Assembly: GCA_964036045.1 (NCBI GenBank)
Contig: OZ038385.1
Coordinates: 63,765,670-63,829,669, forward strand
DNA from: Eutreptiella sp. 'Long Island Sound 2002'
Taxonomy: Eukaryota > Euglenozoa > Euglenophyceae > Eutreptiales > Eutreptiaceae
Direction: 5' to 3'
Length of the DNA: 64,000 nucleotides
Made by a program: the position numbers and the translations under genes. A model generated the notes under the pieces. It was not told the DNA's origin. It saw only the letters and a list, made by a program, of their open reading frames with translations, and ran no database searches. Shown here piece by piece: positions 1 through 12,659 of the stretch. Every line of letters starts with the position of its first letter. The stretch's first letter is position 1.

Positions 1-172
1 TGGCGAAACTGCCTGAGGGAGCATTGGCGCCGGCGCTGTACTCGCTGGAGTAGCATCAAAGTCGGCATCACAAGCGCCCAGTAACCACCGACCCCCGCCT
101 GGTAACTGCACGCCCCATCATTAAGCACGTCAGGTGCAGTTGGCGTTGCCGCACCCCATTCTTGCGTCCCAG

Positions 173-3100
173 GGGATCTACGTCCGGGACATGAAGAGCG
201 GCACCGTGCGGTCGGTGATGGGCGAGACATACATGCTGGCGCCGGACGAGGAGCTGTGGGAGAAGCCGCTGCCTCCGCTGGTGTTGGAGAAGCTGCAGGC
301 CCTGCCCCGCGACAACAAAGTCCGCGCCGTAGCGCCGCGCGACCCGACGCGTGTAGTGACGTACAACGTGCCACACAACTGCGTCGTGCAGCTGTACGAC
401 TACAAGAGCAAGAAGCCGCGCATTGCTTTCGGACCGGATTTGGTGATGCTCGGGCCCGAGGAAGAGTTCACGGTGCTGAAGCTGTCCGGTGGCAGGCCCA
501 AGGAGCCGGGGAAGATCAAGTCGCTGTGCCTGTCCCTCGGCCCTGATTTCATGACGGACCTCGTGCAGGTTGTGCTTTTCGCATTTCGCATCACTGCCAT
601 GCGGGGTCCTCAGTCCCACAAGGCAACGGTATTGGCAGGGGAGGCCGTAGGTTGATGATGAGAGGAGAGAGATGCACTCTTTGGCACGGCCGTTTGTGCC
701 TCTGATCGTGGGTTACTGCTTTCCCAAAAGGGGAGGGGTTGAGGAACCCCGTGGCTGACGCACCCGTTTCGCTGTTGGTCGCCACCTCACGTTGGCCCCC
801 CGACCGGCTGCTGCCACGATCCCTCGGTTCCCATATGACCTCCCCACCCCCCGTCCAGGCATCTTCGCTTACCTCGCCTCAATCAGGCTTTACCGCCCCC
901 TCGAGGCATCGGCCGGGTGTGTCCAACGGTAGACACGGGTGGGGTAGGGGACACCCGGGCACCGCAGGGGGCCGTGTGTAACGGACGTGTGTGTGTGAGG
1001 ATGTGGCTCACCTCCTGCGCCCGGTGTGAGGACAGGGCCAACACCGCCTCATCATATCACTGGAGAAGGACCACCCCTGTTTCTCCAGCTTTGCCTTCCT
1101 GCTCCCGCGATCAGGGGTGCACCTCGACCCAGTCCTCGGACGCGCCATGCGGCGACTCTCCCTCACAGTGTTTGCTTTGAGCTTGCTGTCATTGGGTGCA
1201 CCCTGCCGTATGGGTGTCACAGGACTGGATGCCCCGCGGCTCTCCCCCCCTGGTTGAAGTGGGGTGACAGGGGGCATCTCAGTTCGTGTTGGACTTTGCT
1301 CGCGTTTTCGGCAGAAGGAGGCGAGGCCTCCGGAGCTTGTGCACTACCCGCGGAGAAATGAGCTCTGGGAAAGGTGCCCCTTTGAGTGTGAACCGTTCAC
1401 TTTTCCGGGAACTCCCTCGGCCTGTGGGGGAAACAGTAACTGCCCAGTTCCCACACACCCCGCGGCTGGTGGTCTGTTGGGTGGATGGCCCTGAGCCAAG
1501 GCCCCCGGCCATACTAGTGCAGATGCCCGTCCTGTAGACCCACCACCACCACCACCACCCTGCCCAGGAACGGCCGGCCCCGGCTGGCGCACGCCCCCCC
1601 CCCCCCCCCCCGCCTCCTAACCGGTCACTTCGAGGGGGTCAATTGCGTAGGTGGTGGTTCTTTACCCCCCCTTCCCTTTCGGCCCTACACAACAGCATGA
1701 CACAGGCCCCCGCGGGTGCCATGGTCGGCTGCGTGCGCTCTTGCTTGAACGGGCCTTCATTTTGTTGTCCGATGTTTTGTGCATGACCACCAAAGAGAAA
1801 CACGCAGATAATCTCGACACACCGCAGGGTTGCCCGACCCCCACCCACCCACGCGCTATGCGCAAACAGCGTGTGGGTGGGTGCCCCCCCCACACCCAAG
1901 TGCACCAACAGACCTTGGTGCGCCAGTGTGATCAGCCTTTGTTGACCCCCCCCCGGCCCCGGCCCCGGTTCCATGACTCTCTGCCACGTCCGCGTGCAGG
2001 TGGAGACCTCGGACCACGCGCGGCTGTCGCTGCAACTGGCGTACAGCTGGTTCTTTGACTGCCCGCATGGGGACGTCGACGCCGCGACCAAGGTGTTCAA
2101 CGTGTCGAACTTCGTGGGGGATGCGTGCAGCGCCATCGCTTCCCGGGTCCGCGGCGCTGTGGCCGGGGAGCCGTTCGACACGTTCCACCGCAACTCGTCG
2201 AGCATCATCCAGGCCGCGGTCTTCGGCATCAACCGTGACACGGGCCGACCCAACCCCCGGCTCGAGTTCAAGAACAACCGGCTCGTGGTCACTAGCGTTG
2301 ATATCCAGGGCGTTGAGCCCGTCGACCCCAGAACACGGGAGGTCTGAGCCATCGGACCTCCACGCCTTTGCGCTGGTGCGAGCGTCCCCGTCCGACCGTC
2401 GTGTTTCAGACCGCAGCTGTTGCGCTGAAGAATGCGATGCCGCTCGTTCCGGTGCCGTATTGTAGTATTGTATTGTAGTGGGAAAGAAGGACCGGGTGGT
2501 GGCGTCTCTGCAAGCGCGGACTGGGGGGCTCCCGCCCTGCGGCGCCTGCGGCGAGCCGTCGGAATATTTCCGCCAACAGAATGGACGTGTGATTTGTGTT
2601 CGTAGGGGCCGGGGCCGTTGTCTCTCTTTTGTAAAGAGCGATGGTGTCAACGGGATCAATGTGCATCTTCGCCCCGCGCCCCCCCCCTCCTGCCGCTGCT
2701 CTCCTATCCGCACTGCCGGCGGCACCCACCATGTCTCGCCTCATCTCGCTCTCGACATCGCATGCACGCCTCCCTGCATTACCTCACTTGCCTGCCATGC
2801 CATGTGGATTGCCATCATGTCTCCATGCCGCACTGCCTCACGTCGCCTCCGCTTGTGATCCTTTTTTCACCCTTGCCATACCACTGAAACCCACTCAGCC
2901 TTGATGGCACCCGCCCCCAGTACCATTTTGTGAGGCCGATTTCGGTCTGCCTGTGCGTCTTAGTGGCAGTTCCATGCCCCACTTCAGTTCAGGAGCTGCT
3001 GTCGGTTTTTTGGGACCAACCTGCACCTTGTGGCTGTGCCCGTACATCAGCCCAGCGGTACTTCGCCACTGTGCGCACCATCCCCTGCAGGCGCTAATGA

Positions 3101-4610
3101 AGTCTGTACAGTTGGCGATTGAGATCACCACCAAGTCGCAGGAGGCGGCCGCCCGCCACGATGCAGAGCGCCGGGAGCAAGACGCGAAGGGGCATCTGGA
3201 GCGGCAGGTGATCGACGACAGCGCCAAGGCTGAGAAGGAGCGGCTTGTTCTGCTGGGGCTGCAGGCAGAGTCCGCGGCCATCGAGTCCACCGGGGCCAGC
3301 AAGGCCGAAGCGAAGGCCGTGGCCGCCGCCGCAGAGATCGAGGGCGAGTCGCAAGTGCACATCGCGAAACTCCGTGCGGAAGCACAGCGCGTAGCCGTGG
3401 AGGCTGAGCTGAGTGCCACGGAGGCCCAGCAGCAGGTGCTGCTGTGCTGCTTGGCTTGCAGTTGGCGGAAACACCGCAAGTGATGATGGTTTTCATTTGC
3501 TGCTGGTGCTGCTGCTGTTGTAGCTGCAGTCCACACGCATTAACGATTGGACGTCTCAAAGGTGATGGAGGGATGGGCCATTAAGAAGATGGAAAGTCTC
3601 AAAGTGGGTGATGGAGAGTGAGAGACCACACACACACTCTACACACACCGTACACGTAACATGCCGTGTACAAAGGCCGCATATCCGACCAACACGCCAC
3701 ACGCCCCTCAGCCCCCACGCGCGGTGGGACAAACAACCACCGCCACGCACTGCCCAGGCCCCACAGCAGGACATTGGTAGGTAACCACCCACCACACAGC
3801 ACTTGGTGATCCGGAATCCCCTGGACCTGTGTTACATTTCCCACATCGGTGGTGGTGAGCCTGGGTTGGGGGTGAGGAGAGCGGGTCCAAACAAACTGTG
3901 AGGTGGGCAGCCTGTTGGGCTACCTAACAGCCGGGGGAAAATTATTTTTATTGTGTGAGAGTGGGACAATCGTCCCGCTACTCACAAGCGCTGCTTCTGC
4001 CCCTTGGCGTCCCTCCCAACGGGTGGACAATCAACACCTGCAGTTTATCAACGCATCACTTGTACAGGGGAGTAGACCCCCTGCGTTGATACATTGCAGG
4101 GTCTAGACCCTGGCACCGAGTGGAGGGCTCCCTCCTCAAAAGGCGCACACGTACGGACGCCCGAAAGTACCAACCGGCATATTTTTTCAGCCTTTATGAT
4201 ACACCTTGATTCCCGTCATGTCGGATGTGCATCGTGGCATGCGGCGCTTGTGATGGGGCAGACCGTTGCCCCAATAGTTGGGGCTTTAGGCCCTGGACCC
4301 CGGACATGGGGTGTGCCTGTGATGACTTCCTGCTGTCGTACAGGCGGAGCTGTGCTTTCAGGCCGAAATGAACAAGTTGGAGGTGGAGAAAGCAAAGCAG
4401 CTGTCCGAGATTGACACCCTCAAGTTCCAGAAAAGTGTGGGCGCTGTCGGCCGCTCGACCATCGCGGCCATGGCCCGGGCGGGCCCGGAGATGCAGGCCA
4501 AGCTCCTGAAGGGCTTGGGGTTGCAGGGGTACCTGATGACAGATGGCAATTCCCCCATCAACCTCATGAACGCCGCCAGCCAACTGACGGGCGGTGCGGT
4601 GACAGTGTGA
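173..4610 (+). CDS. MVP: Major vault protein, 3' portion in four exons
   Basis: MVP is the shell subunit of the cytoplasmic vault ribonucleoprotein. Four exons join in phase 0: 173-568, 2000-2341, 3091-3435 and 4344-4610, giving 449 codons before TGA. The first begins after a CCCAG acceptor with [13 protein letters not shown], so earlier exons lie outside the window. Exons 1-2 carry the last MVP repeats and shoulder region ([61 protein letters not shown]). Exon 3 encodes the shoulder end and Ala/Glu-rich cap helix ([17 protein letters not shown]). Exon 4 encodes the cap end ([28 protein letters not shown]). Junctions are CAG|GT, GAG|GT and CAG|GT to CAG. Animal MVP is roughly 850-900 aa, so about half is here. 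The exon 4 start is ambiguous: 4344 or 4362, both AG and both in frame. The protein ends soon after the conserved cap, without the long animal tail. Confidence 0.93.
569..1999 (+). other. MVP intron (phase 0)
   Basis: This 1,431 bp intron runs from GTTGTG to CGTGCAG. It is pyrimidine-rich with C homopolymers (about 1591-1610 and 1946-1956) and holds no convincing coding sequence. Open frames inside it are shadows. Confidence 0.85.
2342..3090 (+). other. MVP intron (phase 0)
   Basis: This 749 bp intron has donor GAG|GTCTGA and acceptor CCCCTGCAG. A pyrimidine-rich stretch lies at about 2670-2890. No coding content was recognised. Confidence 0.85.
3436..4343 (+). other. MVP intron (phase 0)
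   Basis: This roughly 908 bp intron has donor CAG|GTGCTG and acceptor GTCGTACAG. If the alternative acceptor at 4360-4361 is used it is 18 bp longer. It contains CA-rich sequence at 3625-3660 and no recognised gene. Confidence 0.8.
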
Positions 4611-5639
4611 GGGAGGATGACTCTATTGGGTCTCTCACCAATGGCAGAGACCCAGCAGTGCACGGAGAGAGAGAAGTAGCGTCCAAGTGATCCCCGGGTC
4701 CAGTTTCAAGGTTTTGATAGCACGCGCTTGAATGATGTTGCCCTGGGCAATGATCTGCACCACCTGCCTTCGTAACCCGTTTGCATGTCCTCGGCACCCA
4801 CAGGCCAGGGAAGCAGCCCCATGTCTGTGCAAATCTGACGTGGACCGGTCAATAGGTGAGGGCATCCACTGACCCATCAGTTCCAATGTAAATTCCGGAA
4901 GGTTATCTGGACGCTGGAGTGGCTTCCGTCCTACACTCCAACGGAGAAATAGGGGGTTGCACGATCGCCTGTGGTAAAAAGAAGGTCAAAATAGAGGAAA
5001 AGCAGGTCGGTCGCTGATATCTTGGCGCAGTGCCGCCCTTATTTGACCTCTTGACAGTATCAGTTGGCAGGGGCCATGCACCACTCATTTCGCAGAACTG
5101 AAGTTGTGTTGCCCTGATGTGTCTATCGTGTGCTCACCCACATTGCGCAAGGGACGCTCAGCTGCGGTGGGGCGGAATTGCGTTATTGCGATGCTTTGGG
5201 CTTGATCTTCGCGGCGGGGCGAGCAGTTGGAGCTTTTCATTGAGAGGCCCAATGCCATCGCCAACAGCCCAAACTGCACCAAACTGCAGGCAACAACGGC
5301 TGACAGATCCCTGGGATGAACAAAAATTGCATGCCCCCTACTTTCTGTGAGGCTATGTGCCGTCTGGGCCTTTACGATACCAAGGACGTTTGGGGTGACG
5401 ACGATAAGCAGGGCTCAGGCACACATCGGGAGCTAATTCCTTTCATGCCACCTGCAATTTGTTCCACATGCAGCAGACCGATTGTCGGTACTGTCCTGCT
5501 TTTTTGTGGCTTGACAATCACCTGGCTCCATCCACATAAACAATCTTGGGTCGACGCTTTTGTGTGACACGTGTTTGTTCTCATGTCATGCACTACTTTT
5601 GTCCTTCATTTGTGCACTGTGTTTGCATATCTGCGGGCT
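4611..5639. other. Intergenic, no gene seen
   Basis: This is the region downstream of the MVP stop. No reading frame, RNA gene or repeat was recognised here. Confidence 0.5.
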
Positions 5640-5940
5640 GTGACGCTGGGACCCCCGAGCTGGCAGGGGGTATGCAGCTACATTGTGGGACCCGGAAACG
5701 GCAGTGGCTAAGTAGCCATTCTTGTTTTGTTCCTGCGCTGAGCGTTGGGGACCCCCGAGACGGCACGGGTTATGTAGCCACTTTGCCTGCATGTGGAACC
5801 CACAGATGGCATGTATCATGTAGCCATTTCTGATTTCGTCCCCGTGCTGAGTGTTGGTGACCCCCAAGATAGTAGGGATGATGTAGCCACATTAGCCATA
5901 TGGGCCCCCAAGACAGCAGGGGTGCCACCGCCCTCTGCAA
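5640..5940 (+). repeat. Dispersed 'GTTATGTAGCCA' repeat, diverged tandem copies
   Basis: Four or five loose copies of a unit combine GGGACCCCCGAGA, a GGCAGGGG-like block and a TATGTAGCCACTT-like end (5650-5685, 5750-5782, 5798-5828, 5861-5892). The same core recurs at 12.0-12.9, 21.8-22.85, 27.8-27.9, 47.4-47.7, 50.7-51.2, 54.2-54.3, 60.0 and 61.7-61.8 kb, on both strands. Confidence 0.7.
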
Positions 5941-6569
5941 CACACATTTTTCATGGAGGGGACCCTTGCGCTTACGCAGATCCAACGACACGAGCTGTGC
6001 ATGGCGCCCCAAACCAAAGCCCGTAGGGCAGTGGGACGCTATCAAACACTTTCGAGGTGTGTTGAATTTGCTCTTCAAAGTATGGGTCTTGGGGCCACAC
6101 AGACCATCAAACACCTTCAATTTCAATGCTCGTTCCGCCATGAATTAAACGCTGGCCAGGCAACTGGCCGAATGGTAAATTTACACGTAAATGCCTAAAA
6201 TTTACGAAAATGCCTGTTTTTTTGGCCATTGCTGCGGTTATACGTGTAAATTCGGTGGAAATTGGTGTATATTGCTATTTGTGTACTGCTTGATGATGGA
6301 TTTGGGCCTCTTTGTCTTCCAATTTGTGTAACGTGCAGATCACAGCCACGGGTGAACAGCATCCAACCAGAGTTAGAAAAAAAAATAAACAGTGGTGTCC
6401 AGGATCACATGCATGAAATCAAAAATAGTCCGTTTTGAAACGGTTGGGGAAGGGAAAGGAAGAAGGAGGCAGGAAGCAGGACAAATGGTAGATTTTTTTT
6501 TTCACATTTTCCGAAAAAGGGGGAAAGACAAAAATTTACACCAAAATATACTATCTACTGGCCGATAGT

Positions 6570-6835
6570 ATGCACGAAGTCGCCCCCCCCCTACCTCCCC
6601 CCCCTACCTACCCCCCCCCTACCTCCCCCCCCTACCTCCCCCCCCTACCTCCCCCCCCCTACCTCCCCCCCCCTTACCTCTTCCCCTCCCTACCTCCCCC
6701 CCCCCACCTCGTCTCCCCCAACCCTACCTCCCCCCCCTACGTTGCTACTCCTACCTCCCCCCCCCCCCCACCACCAACCCCCCATCCCCCCCGCCCTTCC
6801 CGAGCAACCCCCGCCCCCCACCCCACCCACACCCT
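6570..6835. repeat. Poly-C minisatellite (CCCCCCCTACCT)n
   Basis: Imperfect repeats of C7-9 separated by TACCT begin just after GCACGAAGTCGCC. The same GCACGAAGTCGCC joined to poly-C/TACCT appears in reverse complement at about 14527-14550. A related start lies at 12990. The G-rich complement could form quadruplexes. Confidence 0.8.
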
Positions 6836-7815
6836 TGCGTTGGTAGACCGCCTTTTGGCTGCACAGCCTTGTGTGTGCACCGCCTTGCCTGTGGCCCCTT
6901 AAATAACAAGACTCCTGCGGTGGCCACAGACCGCCTTTGGTGTGTTCTGCCTTGTGTGTGCACCGCCTTGTGTGTGCACCGCCTTGCCTGTGGCTCCTTA
7001 AATAACAAGACTCCTGCGGTGGCCACAGGCCGCCTTTTGTGTGTTCCGCCTTGTGTGTGCACCGCCTTGCCTGTGGCCCCTTAAGTAACAAGACTCCTAC
7101 GGTGGCCACAGACCGCCTTTTGTGTGTTCCGCCTTGTGTGTGCACCGCCTTGTGTGTGCACCGCCTTGCCTGTGGCCCCTTAAATAACAAGACTCCTGCG
7201 GTGGCCACAGGCCGCCTTTTGTGTGTTCCGCCTTGTGTGTGCACCGCCTTGCTTGTGGCCCGTCAACTAACATGACTCCTGCGGTGGCCACAAACCGCCT
7301 TTGGTGTGATCCGCCTTGTGTGTGCACCGCCTTGTGTGTGCACCGCCTTGCCTGTGGCTCCTTAAATAACAAGACTCCTGCGGTGGCCACAGACCGCCTT
7401 TTGTGTGTTCCGCCTTGTGTGTGCACCGCCTTGCCTGTGGCCCCTTAAATAACAAGACTCCTGCGGTGGCCACAGACCGCCTTTGGTGTGATCCGCCTTG
7501 TGTGTGCACCGCCTTGTGTGTGCACCGCCTTGCCTGTGGCCCCTTAAATAACAAGACTCCTGCGGTGGCTACAGACCGCCTTTTGTGTGTTCCGCCTTGT
7601 GTGTGCACCGCCTTGCTTGAGGCCCCTTAACTAACATGACTCCTGCGGTGGCCACAGACCGCCTTTTGTGTTTACTGCGTTGTGTGTGCAACGCCTTGCC
7701 TGTGGCTCCTTAAATAACAAGACTCCTGCGGTGGCCACAGACCGCCTTTTGTGTGTTCCGCCTTGTGTTCGCCCCGCCTTCTGTGCGTACCGCCTTGCCT
7801 GTGGCCCCTTAAAGA
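6836..7815 (+). repeat. Two-level tandem array, alternating about 98 and 82 bp
   Basis: About ten units share CTCCTGCGGTGGCCACAG followed by CCGCCTTTTGTGTGTTCC. Alternate units contain the 16 bp block GTGTGTGCACCGCCTT once or twice, so the period alternates near 82 and 98 bp. This makes a higher-order unit of about 182 bp. Open frames on both strands are repeat translations, not genes. Confidence 0.85.
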
Positions 7816-8299
7816 ACTTCACTCCTACGCACCACCTAACCGTTCTTTGCTACGGCTCCCTTCTCGCCCAAACACCTCCACCCCATCTGCAAAGAGGAGA
7901 CCAATGCAAGCACAACAGCCACGAAATCAAAACACGAACTGCGACCCATGGTGAGTGATTGCTACCACTCGAGTCCGATGTGTTGCTGCACCGTATGCAG
8001 CGCCAAAGTCAACACGTGACTATGAACAGAAGAACGAGTATGGACGCAGGGTGCCAAGCATGGCGGCACACCAAAGAATGCAGAAGACAAGCGACAAGCC
8101 ACCGCAGTAGGAACACAATAACACGGCATAGCGGTCCACGCAAAAGGTGCCATATATGATGGACTCAAACAACGGAGGACACAGGTGAAAACTTAAATAC
8201 GGTGTGTAACCAATGGGCACCATGTGCCAATGGCACCATGGGAGCGATGAATGCAAGTAGACGGTGATGTAGACAACACGTACTTACATCGCTGACCGA
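7816..8299. other. 3' flank of the KDZ transposase gene
   Basis: This is sequence between the tandem array and the stop of the minus-strand transposase. It probably contains one end of the transposon, but I could not identify terminal inverted repeats. Confidence 0.35.
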
Positions 8300-11200
8300 C
8301 TACTCCGGAACACCAACCTTCGGCTGCTGCTTCTCCACGGTCTTGTTCGGCAGCAAGAAACTTTTCGGCGGCACCAGCTGCACGCGCCTATTCCAGTCGA
8401 CTTGCTCCACACCATACTGCTGCATAATGGGGGTTGGGCCACGCACAGGCAACAACACGATCCACAGCGAAGGCACCGGTGCCATGGGGGACTTCTTCGT
8501 CAGCATCAGCGACATTCCCTCATACTGAAAGCGCAGCAGCACGGCCTTACCTGTTGCAAGGACAAACGGACGAAAGTAAAGAAGAGATGTATTGCGACCA
8601 ACAAAAGGCCCGTTCGCAACGCATGTGTAGTTGTACACACCCACTGTACTTGGGCACTTCACTTGCCCCTTGCCGAAGATGCCCTTCATCACCGGGCGGA
8701 CCGCGATGGGTTCGTTGCCACGCAAGCGCAACAAGAAGAAGGTCACAATTTTGTCGTAGTTCGCCACAGACAAACCGGCGGGTGGCTCCCGCAACTTTTG
8801 GAAGTTCTGCGCCTCTTTGTCCGCATCCCACTCCTTGAAACCCGCAACTTCAATACTAAGGGTCCTCAGCTGATTCCTGACGCCCTCCGACATTACCACT
8901 TCATGGTGCCTCAACTTGTCGGGGACTAGAAAGACGAAACATACCCATGTGACGAAAGAAAACGTGATATGCGTAAAGTGGCAGCGAAGCTACGGAGCAG
9001 GAACACGACGAAGCAGGAACCTTCGCTATCCTTCTTCTGTGCCACGGCCTTAGGGGCACGGCCCGGAGGAAGGGGTGCAGGAGCTGCTGCCTCATCCGGC
9101 ATCGCGTCATCACCGTGCAATTCACCTTCGTCAACAGTGGCCTCTTTTTCCGCGGCTGGATCACCTACAACGATAAGAGTAACATGATGGCAACATGGAA
9201 CGGAGAAGTGCTTCCAAGGCGTTAGGTTACCGCCACACACCTGCAGCACCAACAAGAGCACCACAGGAAGACGTAGATTCGGCACTGGATGGGGACAAAG
9301 GATCGTCCTTCCCCTTCAAATCGGTGGCAAACAGCTGCTTCGCGATACCGTCCACGTCGGGCTGATCAAGGGCCACTCGCTTTAGGGCCGGTGAGGATGT
9401 TGCTGACGCTGGACTTGGGGGCTGCGCGCGCTTGGACCCAATGCGCCGCGAGACGGAGCCCATGGCCACGAAACTGGACGAACCCGATGCCGTTGACGTA
9501 ACCGGGCGTGCCAAGTGTGCGACGGGGTTGTTAGCCGGGAGCGTGTTGGGGGAAGGCGACGCATACGTCATTGCCCGATGCAAGGCCGCCGATTGCCGCA
9601 GAAGGAAGTTCGACAAGCTAACGGCAACTGTCGGCTCAACGATCAAAATAATCCAAGTAAGGGGATCCTCCAGCTGCTCCTCACGTGCCATAGTTGGTGC
9701 AGAAGGCTTCAAGATGCCAGCCGGGTCGCCCCCTGCCCCCAGGTAGCGATTGTGGGCCTCACAAACGTTCCAAAGCAGGAAGAAGAACCGGACATCATTC
9801 ATGGTAGGTGCAATGTACTTGAAGCGCGACAACCATACGAAGAGCTGCTCGCACGCCTCACTGTTGACGCCTTCCAAGGCAGGGATGTCGTCTGCATTGT
9901 ACTTTGTACACTTGTGGTTCACCTCGTGGAACCTATGAGCAACAGAAGCAAAAGCTTCATCCATGCATTGCATGTATCCTTGTTATGGCAAGGTATGAGG
10001 ATTGCAAGTATACCTGTCCACAAACCAAGTCACGTCCTCCAAAGTCGAAACCTTGTGCTTGCGAACGGATTGGTCGCAGTGACAACCGTTGTCATACCCA
10101 GCGTAATGAATGACGACACCATCCTCCCGCAGAGCGTGGATACCGTTGAGGACATCGTGCGTAGACTCCGGCTGTATCAATTCCGACAACTCAATAATGC
10201 AGTTGCAAGGCCGAGCAGTTGCTAGCAGACCCGACGTCTTGCCCGGGTGCACGACGAAGGTCTTCGTGCAACCCTCTTCGCTCACTGTGCTTGTAGTCTT
10301 GGGCTTGGTCGGTTGTTGTTGTTGCCTGGCCCGCGTACGGAGGGCAATCACCTCATCTTCTTCATCATCGCTCTCATCCAAAAGCTTGGGAACGACCGGT
10401 TGATCCACAGGTTTATGCTCACGGCAGTAGGCAGAACCAGTAGTCTTGTCAGGCCATTGGGAGCATTGCAAAGGGATGTTCAAGCCTGTTGTTGGATGTA
10501 GTCCCCGCTCACCACGTTGATGTTGACACACACGGCGGCAAACCTTCTCGTGCCCGTCCAGAATCACCACCTCCTCAAACCTCTGGAGAGCTGCAGTAAG
10601 GTATGCCACTTTGTCGTCCCCAGCCTTCTTGAAACTCATGTGCCTCACATGCTGGGGCCCCGCTGTTGTGCACCTACACATGACGCAAACAAGAGATGGT
10701 AGTTGTCCACTCACCAAACCGAAGGGTAACACCACTGTAGTAAACACACACCTATGGTGCCGCGAAGGCATTCCATTGTTACGGATGCGGGTGTTCAACA
10801 TCTCAAAGAGTGAGTCATCCCGGAGATCCGTATCGGGCATGACGTCCTGCACCATCTGCTCTCGGTGATAGCGCATGGCCCAACGCAAGAACAAACCCTT
10901 CTTCAAAATCTTTGGTGGTATCCCCAACACAAGACCTTGTGTGTGGAAGCTAGCATGTTGCAGCGTCAACCTCACTTCCGTGTCATCGATGTCGCGCTTG
11001 CGCAAGACGGACCTAAATATTGCACAGATGCTATGCACTGTAGGCACACATCTTGGAAATGGACGCAAAAACGGACATTGCACACACCTATTCGTGACCA
11101 TCATGTATGGCCGTTCCTCGGTGAGTCGATAGGATTTACCACCAACGGTGAAACCATCGTAGGTATAGTGTATGTCGCACGAAGTACAGGTGCCCTTCAC

Positions 11201-11614
11201 AAGTTGAATATCCTTCGGCCTCCCCTAAGGAAGAACGGGAACGCAATATGGTACTTACAACATTGGCAGAGCGGATTACATCGTACGCGGAATGAGCACC
11301 TCTGCATTCCCCAATACTTCCAGAGTGGTAACATGGGCTGCTTCCAGATTCCCACCGCACGCGTGGCAGGCATCACAGAACGGCAACAAATACATCGGCG
11401 GCTGGTATGTCAACTCCAAAACGCCACATTGACGCAAGCGAATGAGGGCGCGGAACACATGCATCGAAGTTGCCTTGATTCCCACGGTCTGCAAGTCTAC
11501 CAACAGTGCGTTGATGGGCCTTGTGGGCCAAGGATGCGACCAGAATTGCCTATAGTGCTCTGCATAGCGAGCAACATATGTTGCAACCACGTCCTCGACT
11601 GAATCGTAATTCAT
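8300..11614 (-). CDS. KDZ-superfamily transposase, five exons
   Basis: This looks like a Kyakuja-Dileera-Zisupton DDE transposase. Read on the minus strand, exons 11614-11300, 11224-10014, 9932-9241, 9164-9021 and 8925-8300 join in consistent frame to 995 aa with no stop. The N-terminus has CxxC clusters (FCDACHACGG, GTCTSCD, RCVQC, VCVMCRC) like the zinc-binding parts of this family. Catalytic-type motifs follow: ILDGHEKVCRRVC, YDNGCHCD, then DRFHEVNHKC formed exactly across the 9933-10013 intron, then GVNSEACEQLF. The ending after AHNRYL is long: a Ser/Pro-rich linker, an acidic Ala/Pro-rich segment and an unassigned domain of about 200 aa. Donors are GTGCTC, GTATAC, GTGTGT and GTTCCT. The first intron (11299-11225) rests mainly on frame, because reading straight on meets TAA at 11276-11278. 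Element termini were not found. Confidence 0.8.
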
Positions 11615-11859
11615 GGTGATGCACAATATCCTGTAGAATGGGTGATGGAAAAGCCGTGGTCACAAATGCACAGGCTGCATGATGCCCTTGCCTTGTAACT
11701 TGCACTTGTAACCCTGTAAACCAGTCTCACTTGTAACCCCGCACTTACCTAAGAAAACGCGGAAAATCGCGACGCAACAGACGCAACAATCAGAATTGGC
11801 CCACTTGTGGGCAAGGTGGCTACGTCACCCCTGCCTACGCCTACGCCTATGAGAAAGGA
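11615..11859. other. 5' flank of the KDZ transposase
   Basis: Upstream region of the minus-strand transposase. It has short direct repeats of CTTGTAACNC (11694-11748). No promoter element was recognised. Confidence 0.35.
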
Positions 11860-12655
11860 AAGGAAGAAAGAAAGCCCCTGAATGCCTCCTTCTCGAGCCG
11901 GGGAAAAGCTCGAGGCAGGGATCTCCAAGCCCCTGATTGCCTCCTCCTCGAGCCGGGGTATGAAAGCTCGAGGCAGGGATCTTCAAGTGCCGGTCTCGGC
12001 GAATTGGCTACATCTCACCATGATGGTTGGGGCCCAAAAGAGGGCGGAAATGCTACATCACCCCTGCATTCTCCGGGGTCCCCAACAAAGGGAACAAAAT
12101 CAGAAGTCAAAACCTACGCCGGGGGTCACCCTGATGCACCACGCAACAAAGCGTGGATTCAAATATTGTCCCGGTTTCCTCAATAGCACCGGACGATTGG
12201 GGCCCAAAAGAGGGCGGAAATGCTACATCACCCCTGCATTCTCCGGGGTCCCCAACAAAGGGAACAAAATCAGAAGTCAAAACCTACGCCGGGGGTCACG
12301 CTGATGCACCACGCAACAAAGCGTGGATTCAAATATTGTCCCGGTTTCCTCAATAGCACCGGACGATTGGGGCCCAAAAGAGGGCGGAAATGCTACATCA
12401 CCCCTGCATTCTCGGGGGTCCCCAACAAAGGGAACAAAATCAGAAGTCAAAACCTACGCCGGGGGTCACGCTGATGCACCACGCAACAAAGCGTGGATTC
12501 AAAGATTGTCCCGGTTTCCTCAATAGCACCGGAAGGTTGGGGCCCAAAAGAGGGCGGAAATGCTACATCACCCCTGCATTCTCGGGGGTCCCCAAAAGAA
12601 GGGGAACAAAATCAGAAGTCAAAACCTACGCCGGGGGTCACCATGATGCCCCTAG
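11860..12655 (-). repeat. E-family internal region, inverted, with 170 bp tandem units
   Basis: This is the reverse complement of the inside of the E transposon (compare 50670-51370). It holds two CTCGAGCCGGGG hairpin blocks at 11895-11990, then four tandem units of 170 bp, each with the GGTCACC, AAAATCAGAAGTCAAAACC and GGGGCCCAAAAGAGGGCGG segments. Neither E terminal repeat is present, so the copy is truncated or belongs to a related family. Confidence 0.8.
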
Positions 12656-12659
12656 GGGC

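Noticed and set aside
6570-6835. Interstitial telomere repeat
   Set aside because: The CCCCCCCTACCT pattern is irregular and does not match TTTAGGG or other known telomere units.
6690-7822. Long open frames on both strands (Cys/Val/Pro-rich or Arg/Gly-rich repeats)
   Set aside because: They are translations of the 82/98 bp tandem array, open in several phases at once; the repeat explains them.
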